From NCBI RefSeq assembly GCF_039393905.1, contig NZ_CP135030.1:124001-188000 (forward strand): a stretch of DNA of 64,000 nucleotides, written 5' to 3'. The notes under the pieces were generated by a model that saw only the letters and a program-made list of their open reading frames with translations, was not told the DNA's origin and did no database searches. Origin of the DNA: Buchnera aphidicola (Mindarus japonicus) (GTDB lineage: Bacteria; Pseudomonadota; Gammaproteobacteria; Enterobacterales; Enterobacteriaceae). Below are positions 37,767 to 47,051 of the stretch, in pieces; position 1 is the first letter of the stretch, and every line of letters starts with the position of its first letter. A program made the position numbers and the translations under genes.

Positions 37767-39035
37767 ATGTTAAAAAAAATAATATATAAAAAAAAATTAT
37801 CTTTTTTTGAATGGATAAAATATCTTAAATTTTTTAAAAGAAAAAATTTTTTTGATATAAAGAATGTAATAAACATAGCTAAAAAGTTAGGTTTATTACA
37901 TTGTTTTACTTTTATTTTTGTTGTTGCAGGTACAAATGGAAAAGGAAGCGTTTGTTATATTTTAGAAAAAATTTTGTTAAATTCTAATTATAAAGTAGGT
38001 TTATATACTTCCCCTCATTTAGTTAGTCACTTAGAACGTATTCGTATTAACGGAAATTTTTTAAATGAAAAATTTCATATTCTAGCTTTTAAAAAAATTG
38101 AAGCAGTTAGAAAAAATCTAAAAATTAGTTATTTTGATTTTATAACATTATCTGCTTTGTTTTTATTTAAATATTTTAAGGTAGATATTATTATTCTTGA
38201 AGCAGGATTAGGGGGAAGATTAGATGCTACTAATATTATGCCTAATGATATAAGTATTATTACTAATATTGGTTTTGATCATAAAGAAATTTTAGGAAAT
38301 ACTCGTTTTAAAATAGCTTACGAAAAAGCAGGAATATTTAAAAAAAATAAAATAGCGATAATAGGAGAAGAAAAAGATATTCCAAATAGTATTAATTTAC
38401 TTGCAAAAAAAAGAAATACTTTATTAAAGAAAGTTAATTCTGAATGGTTTTATCAAAAAAAAGAAAAGAATTGGAATTTTATAAGCAAAAAATGGAAGTT
38501 TTATGATTTAGAGTATTCAAATATTTCATTAATAAATATTTCAATGGCTTTTTCAGCATTATCAGAATCTAATTTAGATATTAATATTGATTTTTTAAAA
38601 ACAAAATTATTTCCTATTAACATTCCAGGTCGTTTTTCTATAGTACAAAAAAAACCTTGTGTGATTTTGGATGTCGCGCATAATTCGCATGCTTCCTTAT
38701 ATTTAGCTAAAAAAATAAAAAAAATTTCTAAAAAATATTCAAAAATACATGCTGTAATCGGAATTTTAGAAAAAAAAGATTTTATCGGAATTATTTCAAA
38801 TTTTCTAGGAATAATTAAAAAATGGAATTTTTCTTTGTTAAATCAAAATAAAGAAGTATATACAACTTATATAAATAGTGTTTTATCAATGCAAGAAGAT
38901 TATACTATTTTTAATAGTGTTCAAGAGTCCTGGGAAAAAGCATATTTTTCAGCATCTAAAGAAGATTTAATATTAGTTTTTGGATCATTTGTAACAGTAT
39001 CTGAAGTTATGAAAATTTTAAATATCAGTGTATAA
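37767..39035 (+). CDS. folC: Folylpolyglutamate / dihydrofolate synthase
   Basis: Adds glutamate to dihydropteroate and folates, completing folate synthesis together with FolA elsewhere in the window. It has 422 residues, equal to E. coli. The Mur-ligase-like P loop VVAGTNGKGSV is near residue 55, followed by LYTSPHLVSHLERIRING, ILEAGLGGRLDATN, ITNIGFDHKEILG and, toward the C-terminal domain, ILDVAHNSHA. The gene is not next to nuo in E. coli; its attachment behind nuoN is typical of Buchnera. It converges with prs, with only 20 bases between stop codons and no room for cvpA. Confidence 0.95.
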   Translation: MLKKIIYKKKLSFFEWIKYLKFFKRKNFFDIKNVINIAKKLGLLHCFTFIFVVAGTNGKGSVCYILEKILLNSNYKVGLYTSPHLVSHLERIRINGNFLNEKFHILAFKKIEAVRKNLKISYFDFITLSALFLFKYFKVDIIILEAGLGGRLDATNIMPNDISIITNIGFDHKEILGNTRFKIAYEKAGIFKKNKIAIIGEEKDIPNSINLLAKKRNTLLKKVNSEWFYQKKEKNWNFISKKWKFYDLEYSNISLINISMAFSALSESNLDINIDFLKTKLFPINIPGRFSIVQKKPCVILDVAHNSHASLYLAKKIKKISKKYSKIHAVIGILEKKDFIGIISNFLGIIKKWNFSLLNQNKEVYTTYINSVLSMQEDYTIFNSVQESWEKAYFSASKEDLILVFGSFVTVSEVMKILNISV

Positions 39036-39055
39036 ACATTTAAAATAGTATAAAT

Positions 39056-40003
39056 TTAATGTTCAAACATAGCAGAAATAGATTCTTCATTACTAATTCT
39101 TCTAATAGCTTCAGCTAACATCCCTGATAATGTTAGGGTGCGTATGTTTGGAAGAGATTTTATTGAACTAGATAAAGGAATTGTATCACAAACTATTACT
39201 TCATCAATAACGGAATTTCTTAAGTTTTTTTTGGCATTCCCTGAAAAGATAGGATGAGTAGCATAAGCAAAAACTTTTCTAGCTCCTCTTTCTTTTAGTG
39301 CTTCTGCGGCTTTGCATAATGTTCCTGCAGTATCTATTATATCATCTACTAAAACACAATCTCTTTTTTCTACATCTCCAATAATATGCATCACTTGAGA
39401 AACATTTGCATGAGGTCTTCTTTTATCGATTATAGCCATATCAGTATCATGTAATAATTTAGCTATCGCTCTCGCTCTAATTACCCCTCCTATATCTGGA
39501 GAAACAACAATAGGATTTTTAAATTTTTTCTTCAACATATCTTCAAACAAAACTAAACTACCAAAAACATTATCTACAGGAATATCAAAAAATCCTTGAA
39601 TTTGTTCAGCATGAAGATCAACTGTTAATACCCGATCTACTCCAACTATAGATAAAAAATCTGCTACTATTTTCGCAGTAATAGGAACTCTAGCGGATCG
39701 AACTCTTCTATCTTGTCTAGCATAGCCAAAATAAGGAATAACAGTTGTAATTCTACCAGCCGAAGCTCTCCTTAAAGCATCTACTATAACAACTAATTCC
39801 ATTAAGTTATCATTTGTTGGAAAACAAGTAGATTGAATAATAAATATATCTCCTCCTCTTACATTTTCATTAATTTGAACGCTTATTTCTCCATCGCTAA
39901 ATCTTTCAACAGTAGCATTACTTAAATGTAAAAATAGTCTTTCAGCAATACTTTTAGCTAATTCTGGAACAGAATTTCCAGAAAATAATTTTATGTCATG
40001 CAT
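39056..40003 (-). CDS. prs: Ribose-phosphate pyrophosphokinase
   Basis: Makes 5-phosphoribosyl-1-diphosphate from ribose 5-phosphate and ATP for nucleotide, histidine and tryptophan synthesis. It has 315 residues, the same as E. coli. The protein is well conserved: KLFSGNSVPELA at the start, NENVRGGDIFIIQST, PYFGYARQDRR (ATP site), the VDLHAEQIQGFF segment and the PRPP-binding DCVLVDDIIDTAGTLCKA. The ATG at 40003 has AAGAGA upstream. In E. coli ispE precedes prs on the same strand; here it is absent. Confidence 0.98.
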   Translation of the reverse strand: MHDIKLFSGNSVPELAKSIAERLFLHLSNATVERFSDGEISVQINENVRGGDIFIIQSTCFPTNDNLMELVVIVDALRRASAGRITTVIPYFGYARQDRRVRSARVPITAKIVADFLSIVGVDRVLTVDLHAEQIQGFFDIPVDNVFGSLVLFEDMLKKKFKNPIVVSPDIGGVIRARAIAKLLHDTDMAIIDKRRPHANVSQVMHIIGDVEKRDCVLVDDIIDTAGTLCKAAEALKERGARKVFAYATHPIFSGNAKKNLRNSVIDEVIVCDTIPLSSSIKSLPNIRTLTLSGMLAEAIRRISNEESISAMFEH

Positions 40004-40307
40004 ATAATTTCTCTTATAAAAATTATTTAAGATAATAGAAGCTTAGATAGTGAACAATAAATGGTTTTTTAAAAAAGGTTAAATTATTTTTTTAATAAAA
40101 TTAATTTGAAATATGTTTTTAAAGCATTTAGATTTTTAGGAAAATTTTATACTTTTTTATTAAAAAATAATATGACTACTATTATATACTAAAAAAAAAA
40201 ATTTAAAATATTTTATTATTGGCATGTATAATGTTTAAAATAAATAGATAAATTTTTTTTTAAATTTAATTTTTAATAATGAAAATTAAAAAAATAAACG
40301 GTGATTT
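40004..40307. other. Intergenic region between divergent prs and prfA, where ispE would be expected
   Basis: These 304 bases contain no supportable gene. In E. coli lolB, ispE and hemA lie between prs and prfA. No IspE-like frame or motif is left. A possible prfA promoter element is present. Confidence 0.65.
40225..40232 (+). promoter_or_regulatory. Possible extended -10 element of prfA
   Basis: TGTATAAT at 40225-40232, about 75 bases before the prfA ATG, matches the extended -10 form TGnTATAAT only loosely (no intervening base) and has a perfect TATAAT. No good -35 hexamer precedes it. In a sequence this AT rich the match is suggestive only. Confidence 0.35.
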
Positions 40308-41399
40308 ATGAAACCTTCTATTATTTCTAAATTAGAAATTTTATATACTAGATATAAGAAAATAGAATTTACTTTATCAAATATTAATAAGATTTCAAAT
40401 AAAACAGAATTAAAAGATTTGTCGAAAGAATATCTAAAAATTTCTAAAATAGTAAAATATTTTATCAATTGGAAAAAATATAAAAAAGATATTCAAGTAA
40501 CAAAACAATTGTTAGAAGATATAGAAATAAAAAAAGTTGCAGAAGAAGAGATAAGAAAATTAGAATCTTATAAATTTTCTCTAGAAAAAAAAATAAAAAT
40601 TTTATTATTACCTAACGATCCTTATGATAGAAAAAGTTGTTTTGTTGAAATTAGAGCCGCCACGGGGGGTGATGAAGCAGCGATATTTGCTGGAGATTTA
40701 TTTAGAATGTATAGTAGATATTCGGAAATAAATCGTTGGAAAATTAACATTATTAATATGAGCGAAAGTGAAAAAGGAGGATTTAAGGAAATTATTATTA
40801 AAATAACAGGTAAAGAAGCATGTAAAAAGTTAAAATTTGAGTCAGGAGGACATCGTGTTCAAAGAGTACCTGAAACAGAATCACAAGGAAGAATTCATAC
40901 CTCTACGTGTACAGTAGCTATTATGCCTGTTTTACCAATATCAGAAGAATTTAAAATTAATCCTTCTGACTTAAAAATTGACACTTTTCGTTCTTCAGGA
41001 GCAGGAGGACAACATGTAAATACTACTGATTCTGCAATTCGAATAACTCATATTCCTACTGGACATGTAGTAGAATGTCAAGATGAACGATCACAACATA
41101 AAAATAAAGCAAAAGCATTATCAATATTATCAGCTCGTATTCATGCTGCTGAATTAGCAAAAAATAACGCTAAAAATGCTTCTATGAGAAAAAGTTTATT
41201 AGGCAGTGGAGAGCGATCTGACAGAAAAAGAACGTATAATTTTCCTCAAAATAGAGTAACTGAACATCGTATTAATTTAACAGTATATCGTTTAAATGAA
41301 ATATTAGATGGAAAATTAGACATTTTAATAAATCCTATGCTTGAAAAATATCAATCAGATATTCTTTCTTCTTCATTAAAGAAAAAAAATGAAAATTAA
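40308..41399 (+). CDS. prfA: Peptide chain release factor 1
   Basis: Recognises UAA and UAG stop codons and triggers peptide release. It has 363 residues (E. coli 360). The codon-recognition region around residues 185-200 and the catalytic GGQ in RSSGAGGQHVNTTDSAIR are visible. The Gln of GGQ is the substrate of PrmC, whose gene starts inside the last codons of prfA (ATG at 41389), so the two are translationally coupled. GGTG precedes the start codon. Confidence 0.97.
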   Translation: MKPSIISKLEILYTRYKKIEFTLSNINKISNKTELKDLSKEYLKISKIVKYFINWKKYKKDIQVTKQLLEDIEIKKVAEEEIRKLESYKFSLEKKIKILLLPNDPYDRKSCFVEIRAATGGDEAAIFAGDLFRMYSRYSEINRWKINIINMSESEKGGFKEIIIKITGKEACKKLKFESGGHRVQRVPETESQGRIHTSTCTVAIMPVLPISEEFKINPSDLKIDTFRSSGAGGQHVNTTDSAIRITHIPTGHVVECQDERSQHKNKAKALSILSARIHAAELAKNNAKNASMRKSLLGSGERSDRKRTYNFPQNRVTEHRINLTVYRLNEILDGKLDILINPMLEKYQSDILSSSLKKKNEN

Positions 41400-42221
41400 A
41401 AATTGGTTAAATTTAGCAGAAAAGAAATTGATACATAGTAATAGTCCTAGATTAGATGCTTTGTTAATAATGTCTCATGGAATAAAACGATCTTTTACCT
41501 GGATTATATGTTTTTATGAAAAAAAAATTAAAGATAAAGAAAAAAAAAAATAAATATTTTGTTAAATCGTAGAATTTTATGTGAACCAATAGCATATTTA
41601 ATAAAAAAAAAAGAATTTTGGTCTTTACCACTTACTGTATCTCCCTTTACTTTTATTCCTAGACCAGAAACTGAAATTCTAATTGAGATTATTCAATCTA
41701 TGTTTAATAATAATTCTAAATTCCAAATTTTAGATTTAGGAACAGGTTCTGGAGCAGTTGCTTTATCTTTAGCAAGTATATTACCAAATTCTTATATAAT
41801 AGGAGTAGATAATAGCCATGAAGCTATAAAGATAGCGAAGATAAATGCAGAAAAATTATTAATAAAAAATGTATTTTTCAAGTTTAGTAATTGGTTTTCT
41901 TCGTTAAAAAACATAAGTTTTAATATTATAGTTAGTAATCCACCTTATATTGATGTTGAAGACTTTCAAAATCTAGAATCGGATATTTTCTTTGAACCTT
42001 ATTCAGCCTTAGTATCTTCTGAAAAAGGATATTTTGATATTAAAAATATCATACAAAATTCTCAAAAGCATTTATTAAATGAAGGATGGTTATTAATAGA
42101 ACATGGTTCTACTCAGAAAAAATTTATAAATGAATTTATGAAATTTAATAATTTTAAAAATGTTCATAGTTATAAAGATTATCAAGGATTTTATCGTGTT
42201 ACAATAGGACAGAAAAAGTAA
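41389..42221 (+). CDS. prmC: Release-factor glutamine methyltransferase PrmC (HemK), frameshifted in an 11-A tract
   Basis: Methylates the Gln of the GGQ motif in release factors 1 and 2. The ATG at 41389 overlaps the end of prfA and opens MKIKNWLNLAEKKLIHS ... SPRLDALLIM, aligning with the E. coli N terminus, but this frame stops at 41551-41553 right after an uninterrupted 11-A run (41540-41550). The rest of the protein continues in another frame: LLNRRILCEPIAYL, LDLGTGSGAVALSLAS and the catalytic VSNPPYIDVEDF. Adding one A joins the halves at exactly the point expected from E. coli (EKKKINILLNRR). A second 10-A run (41603-41612) lies further on, in frame. The gene may work through transcriptional slippage, or may be decaying; the intact motifs favour use. 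Confidence 0.88.
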
Positions 42222-42245
42222 TTTTTTTTTAATAAATATAAGCAG

Positions 42246-42274
42246 TTCAACTCTTTTTAAAAATTCGGTATAAT
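42246..42274 (+). promoter_or_regulatory. Possible sigma-70 promoter upstream of sirB1
   Basis: TTCAAC, 17 bases, TATAAT (42246-42251 and 42269-42274) forms a weak -35 with a perfect -10 at optimal spacing, about 150 bases before sirB1. It is a candidate only, given the AT-rich background. Confidence 0.35.
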
Positions 42275-42423
42275 ATTTTTATATATAAAAACTAAATATT
42301 TTATTTAATATTTAATAGGTATTAAATTTATTTAATTTAACCAAAAAATTAAAAATAATTTATGAATAAAAATATATTTTTTTTAAAAAAATACTAATTT
42401 AAATAAATATTATTGAGAGTAAT

Positions 42424-43233
42424 ATGAAAATTTTTTCTAATATTGATTTTTCTAAACAATCCATTTTTGAATCTATGTTAGTAGCTTTTAAGCTGATAAG
42501 AAAAAACTTTCCTACTGAAGAAGTAAAAAAAGAGTTAAAATTCCGATTAGAAGAAGTAAAATTCTTAATTAGAGATGAAAAAAATGAAATTAATAAACTA
42601 AAAAAAATGTTGAAGATATTTTATTCAAAATGGGGATTTGGAGGGGCAAAAAAAAAATATAAGTTATCTGATGTTTTATGGATTGATAAAGTTTTAAAGA
42701 CACGTCAAGGAACAGCTGTTTCATTGGGAATAATCTTACTTTATATGGCAAAAGAATTGAGTTTATCGTTAACTCCTATAATTTTTCCAACTCAGCTTAT
42801 TTTAAAATCTGATTTAAAAAATAAAAAATCATGGTTAATTAACCCTTTTAATGGAGAAACTTTAAATGAACATATATTAGAAGTTTGGTTAAAAGGAAAT
42901 ATTAGTCCTACAGCTACATTGTATAAAAATGATTTAAATCAAGCAAAGTCGTTAACAGTTATTAGAAAAGTGTTAAATACTTTAAAAGCAGCATTAATGG
43001 AAGAAAAAAAAATGGAATTAGCTTTAAATGTAAGTAATTTGTTAATTCAATTAAATCCAAATGATCCCTATGAAATTAGAGATAGAGGATTAATTTACGC
43101 TCAACTTGAATGTGGAAAAGTAGCACTAAGTGATTTAACATATTTTATTGAGCATTGTCCCGAAGATCCAATTAGTGAAATTATAAAAGTTAAGATACAT
43201 TCTATAGAGCAAAAAAGAACAACTTTTCATTAA
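42424..43233 (+). CDS. sirB1: SirB1/YchA family transglutaminase-like TPR protein
   Basis: A conserved protein of uncertain function. The family has an N-terminal transglutaminase-like domain and C-terminal tetratricopeptide-like helices. At 269 residues it equals E. coli SirB1, with the blocks LSDVLWIDKVLKTRQGTAVSLGIILLYMA, IFPTQLILK, LINPFNGETLNEHILEVWLKG, NPNDPYEIRDRGLIYAQLECG and HCPEDPISEI. The usual neighbour sirB2 is lost between prmC and this gene. Persistence in a reduced genome implies a housekeeping role, not the virulence regulation that gave the name. Confidence 0.9.
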   Translation: MKIFSNIDFSKQSIFESMLVAFKLIRKNFPTEEVKKELKFRLEEVKFLIRDEKNEINKLKKMLKIFYSKWGFGGAKKKYKLSDVLWIDKVLKTRQGTAVSLGIILLYMAKELSLSLTPIIFPTQLILKSDLKNKKSWLINPFNGETLNEHILEVWLKGNISPTATLYKNDLNQAKSLTVIRKVLNTLKAALMEEKKMELALNVSNLLIQLNPNDPYEIRDRGLIYAQLECGKVALSDLTYFIEHCPEDPISEIIKVKIHSIEQKRTTFH

Positions 43234-43405
43234 TAATAAATTTAATAAAAAGTTTACTTAGATTTAATTAATTATTTTTATAAATAAATTCTTTGAATAT
43301 TAGTTAAATTATTAGTAATTTAGTTATAAATTAAAATAAATATATTTTGTTTATTAAGATAAATGTATAATTAATAAAATATTTTTTTGATAAATTAGGA
43401 ATTAT

Positions 43406-44611
43406 ATGTCTAAGAAATTAGTATTTGTTATTAATTCTGGAAGTTCTTCATTGAAGTTTTCATTAATCGATTCTAAAAGTTACAAAAGATTTTTAACAGG
43501 AATTGTAGAATGTTTGTATTTAATAAATACAAACATTTCTTGGAAAACAAAAAATATTTCTATTAAAAATTTTTTTTTGAAATCGTATTCTACTCATGAA
43601 AACGCTCTTGAATTTATTATTAATAATATTATTAAAAAAAAAATAGACATTTTTAACGATATAATTTCCGTAGGTCATAGAGTAGTGCATGGTGGAAAAA
43701 AAATAAAATCTTCAGTGATAATAAATGAATCAATAATGGATATTATAAAAAAAGCATCTTGTTTTGCTCCTTTGCATAATTCTGTTAATTTATTAGGAAT
43801 AAAATTACTTATAAAAATTTTACCATTTCTTAGAAAAAAAAATGTAGCAGTATTTGATACTTCTTTTTATCAAAGGCTACCGGAAAAAGCATATTTATAT
43901 GGAATTCCATATATTTTTTATAAAAAATATGGAATTCGAAGATATGGAGCACATGGAATTAGTCATTCATATATAATGAAAAAAACAGCTGAAATAATAT
44001 GTAAAGATATAATGTCTATTAATATTATTTCTTGTCATTTAGGAAATGGTGCCTCTGTATCAGTTATAAAGAATGGAATTTGTATTGATACTTCTATGGG
44101 TTTAACTCCTTTAGAAGGTTTGGTTATGGGTACACGTAGTGGAGATATAGATCCATCGTTTATTTTTTATTTGTATGAAAATATGAACATGGAAATAAAA
44201 GAAATTAAAAATTTATTAACTAAAAAATCAGGTATTTTAGGTTTAAGTGAAGAAACTAGTGATTTTAGATTTTCTGAAAAAAAATATTTTTCTAATAAAA
44301 AAGCAAAGCGTGCAGTGGATATTTTTTCTTATAAATTAGTGAAATATATTTCATCTTATTTTTTTTTAATAGCAAAAGAAATAGATGCTTTAGTTTTTAC
44401 AGGTGGAATTGGACAAAATTCTGTTTTAGTAAGAAAACTAACAGTTTCTCAATTATCCAGTTTAGGATTTGAATTAAGTGAAAAATTTAATAATGAAAAT
44501 GGTTTTAAAAATAATTTTTGTATTAGTTCAAAAAAAAGTATTCCTATCTTAGTCGTTTCAACAGATGAGGAAATAGAAATTGCCAAAGAAACAATTCGTT
44601 TAATTAATTAA
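43406..44611 (+). CDS. ackA: Acetate kinase
   Basis: Interconverts acetyl phosphate plus ADP and acetate plus ATP; with Pta it yields ATP from acetyl-CoA. It has 401 residues (E. coli 400). The motifs FVINSGSSSLKFSL, SVGHRVVHGG, FDTSFYQ, RYGAHGISHSY, CHLGNGASVS, GTRSGDIDPS, FTGGIGQNS and STDEEIEIA cover the active site. A perfect 13-base inverted repeat sits inside the gene at 43509-43537. pta follows after 33 bases. Confidence 0.97.
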   Translation: MSKKLVFVINSGSSSLKFSLIDSKSYKRFLTGIVECLYLINTNISWKTKNISIKNFFLKSYSTHENALEFIINNIIKKKIDIFNDIISVGHRVVHGGKKIKSSVIINESIMDIIKKASCFAPLHNSVNLLGIKLLIKILPFLRKKNVAVFDTSFYQRLPEKAYLYGIPYIFYKKYGIRRYGAHGISHSYIMKKTAEIICKDIMSINIISCHLGNGASVSVIKNGICIDTSMGLTPLEGLVMGTRSGDIDPSFIFYLYENMNMEIKEIKNLLTKKSGILGLSEETSDFRFSEKKYFSNKKAKRAVDIFSYKLVKYISSYFFLIAKEIDALVFTGGIGQNSVLVRKLTVSQLSSLGFELSEKFNNENGFKNNFCISSKKSIPILVVSTDEEIEIAKETIRLIN

Positions 44612-44644
44612 AATTATAAACATATGAAATTATGAGGTGTTTCT

Positions 44645-46750
44645 ATGTCAAAAGTAATTATGTTAATTCCTATTGAAAAAAATGTAGGTTTAACCACTAT
44701 TAGTTTAGGGGTAATTTCTACAATTAAAAAGGAAAATTTAGTTACCAACTTTTTTAAACCTATTATTAACAGCAATAATCAAAAAAGAATAGATCATACT
44801 TCTCAATTACTTAAAAATAATTCCTCTGTTTTTATTATAAAATCTATTTATCAAAAAATATATAATATAGAATATAAAAAAATTTTTTTTTCTAATCTAA
44901 TAGAAAAAATTATAGATAGATATGAAACTTATAAAGACAATTCAGAAATTACTTTAATTGAAGGATTAAATATAAAAAGTAATTGTATATGGAATAAATT
45001 AAATTTTAAAATAGCTAGAATTTTAAATGCAAATATTGTGTTTGTAGCAACATATAAAAACAAATCTTATTTAAGTCAATTTGAAAAAAAAAATTCAATT
45101 TTTTATTTAAATGAAAATGTTAAAGGAATTATTTTTAATAAAAAAGATGAACCATGTTTTTTAAAGAAAGTAAAAAATATTAAAGAATTTGATTTTTTTT
45201 ACCAAGAAAAATTTTTTTTAAAAAAAAATTTTTCTAAAAAAATAACATGTTTTAATAATGTTGTGTCTATTTCTTGGAATATGAAGTTATTAGAAATTCC
45301 AATACTAAATATTATTAATTATATTAATGCTTTTATAGTTTACAAAAAAAATAAAATAAATAACCTTTTAATTAAAAAAATAAAAATTTTAAAAAATAAT
45401 TTTAATTTTCTAAAAAAAGAAAATATTTCAAATTCATTAATTATAATTGAAAATAGTTTGTTAAATAATTTTAAATATCATATAAATTATTTTCTTAAAA
45501 AAAATATTAATTTTTCTATATTAGTAACTTCTGGAAATATAAAAAAGTATTCTTTATATTTAAGTTTTCTTGAAATGAATATTCCAATATTTTTTACTTA
45601 TCTTGATAATTATGAAATTTTAATTTTATTAAAAAATTTTCATTTCAAATGTTCTTCGAAAGATGTAGAAAGAATTCAAAAAATACAAAAATATATAAAA
45701 TCATTTTTTAGTAAAACATGGATAAAAAAAATATTAGAAAAAAAAATAAATAGTTCCTTTACAATTTCATCTGAATTATTTAAGTATAACTTAAAAAAAA
45801 CTGCGATTTCATTAAAAAAAACAATTCTTCTTCCTGAAGGAAATGATATTAGGATTATAAAATCTGCTATTCAATGTAATCGATTGAAAATAGCTAATTG
45901 TATTTTATTAGGAAATATAAATGAAATTAATAATATTGCTTTAAGTAATAATATTTTTTTAAATAATAATGTTCAAATTATAGATCCAGATACTATCAGG
46001 GAGAAATATAAAAAAGACTTAATTAGTATATATAAGAAAAAAAAAATAGACATAAAAAATGTTAAAGATGATATTAAAAAAAATGTTGTTTTAGGAATGT
46101 TGCTACTACTAAATAATGTAGTAGATGGTGTAGTAGTAGGCGCTACAAATACTACTGCTGAAGTAATTCGTTCTGCATTAAGAATTATTAAGATGTCTAA
46201 TAAATGTAAACTTATTTCTTCCGTATTTTTCATGTTATTAAGAAAAAATACTTTAATTTATTCTGATTGTGCGATCAATCCTAACCCTACTTCCGAGCAA
46301 TTAGCAGAAATTGCTATTCAATCATTCAATACAGCTAAAATTTTTGGAATAGTTCCAAAAATAGCAATGCTTTCATATTCTACAGATTTTTCAGGAGGAA
46401 AAAATTTTCTTACTGATAAAATCATGATAGCAAAAAAAATTTTAAATAAAAAAAGACCAGATATTCCTGTAGAGGGTCCTATTCAATATGATGCAGCAAT
46501 AGAACCTAAAATCTCAAAGTTAAAATTTCCTAAATCTTCTTTAAAAGGAGAGTCGACAATTTTTATTTTTCCAGATTTAAACAGTGGTAACATAGCTTAT
46601 AAAGCAGTTCAAAATTCTACCAATTCTACTTGTATAGGTCCTATTTTACAGGGAATGAAAAAACCTGTTAATGATTTGTCTAGAGGTTCATCAGTTGATG
46701 ATATTATTTACACAATAGCAGCAACTGTTATTCAATCAAGAAAAAATTAA
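44645..46750 (+). CDS. pta: Phosphate acetyltransferase
   Basis: Converts acetyl-CoA and phosphate to acetyl phosphate and CoA. It has 701 residues (E. coli 714). The long enterobacterial form is kept: an N-terminal P-loop-like domain starting VIMLIPIEKNVGLTTISLGV, a DRTGG-type middle domain, and the catalytic domain from about residue 390 (ILLPEGNDIRIIKSA, SSVFFMLL, YSDCAINPNPTSEQLAEIA, PIQYDAA, FPDLNSGNIAYKAVQ). The first 380 residues are much more drifted and Lys/Asn rich than the catalytic part, so the regulatory domains may be under weaker selection. An in-frame 10-A run lies at 46037-46046. Confidence 0.96.
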   Translation: MSKVIMLIPIEKNVGLTTISLGVISTIKKENLVTNFFKPIINSNNQKRIDHTSQLLKNNSSVFIIKSIYQKIYNIEYKKIFFSNLIEKIIDRYETYKDNSEITLIEGLNIKSNCIWNKLNFKIARILNANIVFVATYKNKSYLSQFEKKNSIFYLNENVKGIIFNKKDEPCFLKKVKNIKEFDFFYQEKFFLKKNFSKKITCFNNVVSISWNMKLLEIPILNIINYINAFIVYKKNKINNLLIKKIKILKNNFNFLKKENISNSLIIIENSLLNNFKYHINYFLKKNINFSILVTSGNIKKYSLYLSFLEMNIPIFFTYLDNYEILILLKNFHFKCSSKDVERIQKIQKYIKSFFSKTWIKKILEKKINSSFTISSELFKYNLKKTAISLKKTILLPEGNDIRIIKSAIQCNRLKIANCILLGNINEINNIALSNNIFLNNNVQIIDPDTIREKYKKDLISIYKKKKIDIKNVKDDIKKNVVLGMLLLLNNVVDGVVVGATNTTAEVIRSALRIIKMSNKCKLISSVFFMLLRKNTLIYSDCAINPNPTSEQLAEIAIQSFNTAKIFGIVPKIAMLSYSTDFSGGKNFLTDKIMIAKKILNKKRPDIPVEGPIQYDAAIEPKISKLKFPKSSLKGESTIFIFPDLNSGNIAYKAVQNSTNSTCIGPILQGMKKPVNDLSRGSSVDDIIYTIAATVIQSRKN

Positions 46751-46782
46751 AGCCTAATTTATTTATCTTAATAATAAAAGTT

Positions 46783-47046
46783 TTAAATTTTTATTTCTAC
46801 ATTACTATAAATAATACAACAACAAGGTAGTATTTCTTTTGGTCTTAAAAAAGCTAATGGAATACAATCTTGATATAAAATTTTACCTTTTATAAGTATA
46901 ACTCGGCATGTACCGCAGTATCCTTTTTGACATTGATATTCAATATTAATATTATTAATAAGTAATGTTTTTAATAAAGAAATATTTTTTTTATTGACAT
47001 AAATTTTTTTACTTTTATTTATTAATACAATTCGTTTATTAAACAT
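46783..47046 (-). CDS. yfaE: 2Fe-2S ferredoxin YfaE
   Basis: Small ferredoxin that restores the diferric-tyrosyl radical of the NrdB subunit. It has 87 residues (E. coli 84). The plant-type cluster ligands appear as CQKGYCGTC plus a later Cys in ILPCCCI. It begins 5 bases after the nrdB stop, as the third gene of nrdA-nrdB-yfaE. It converges with pta, with 32 bases between stops. Confidence 0.93.
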   Translation of the reverse strand: MFNKRIVLINKSKKIYVNKKNISLLKTLLINNINIEYQCQKGYCGTCRVILIKGKILYQDCIPLAFLRPKEILPCCCIIYSNVEIKI

Positions 47047-47051
47047 ATAAT

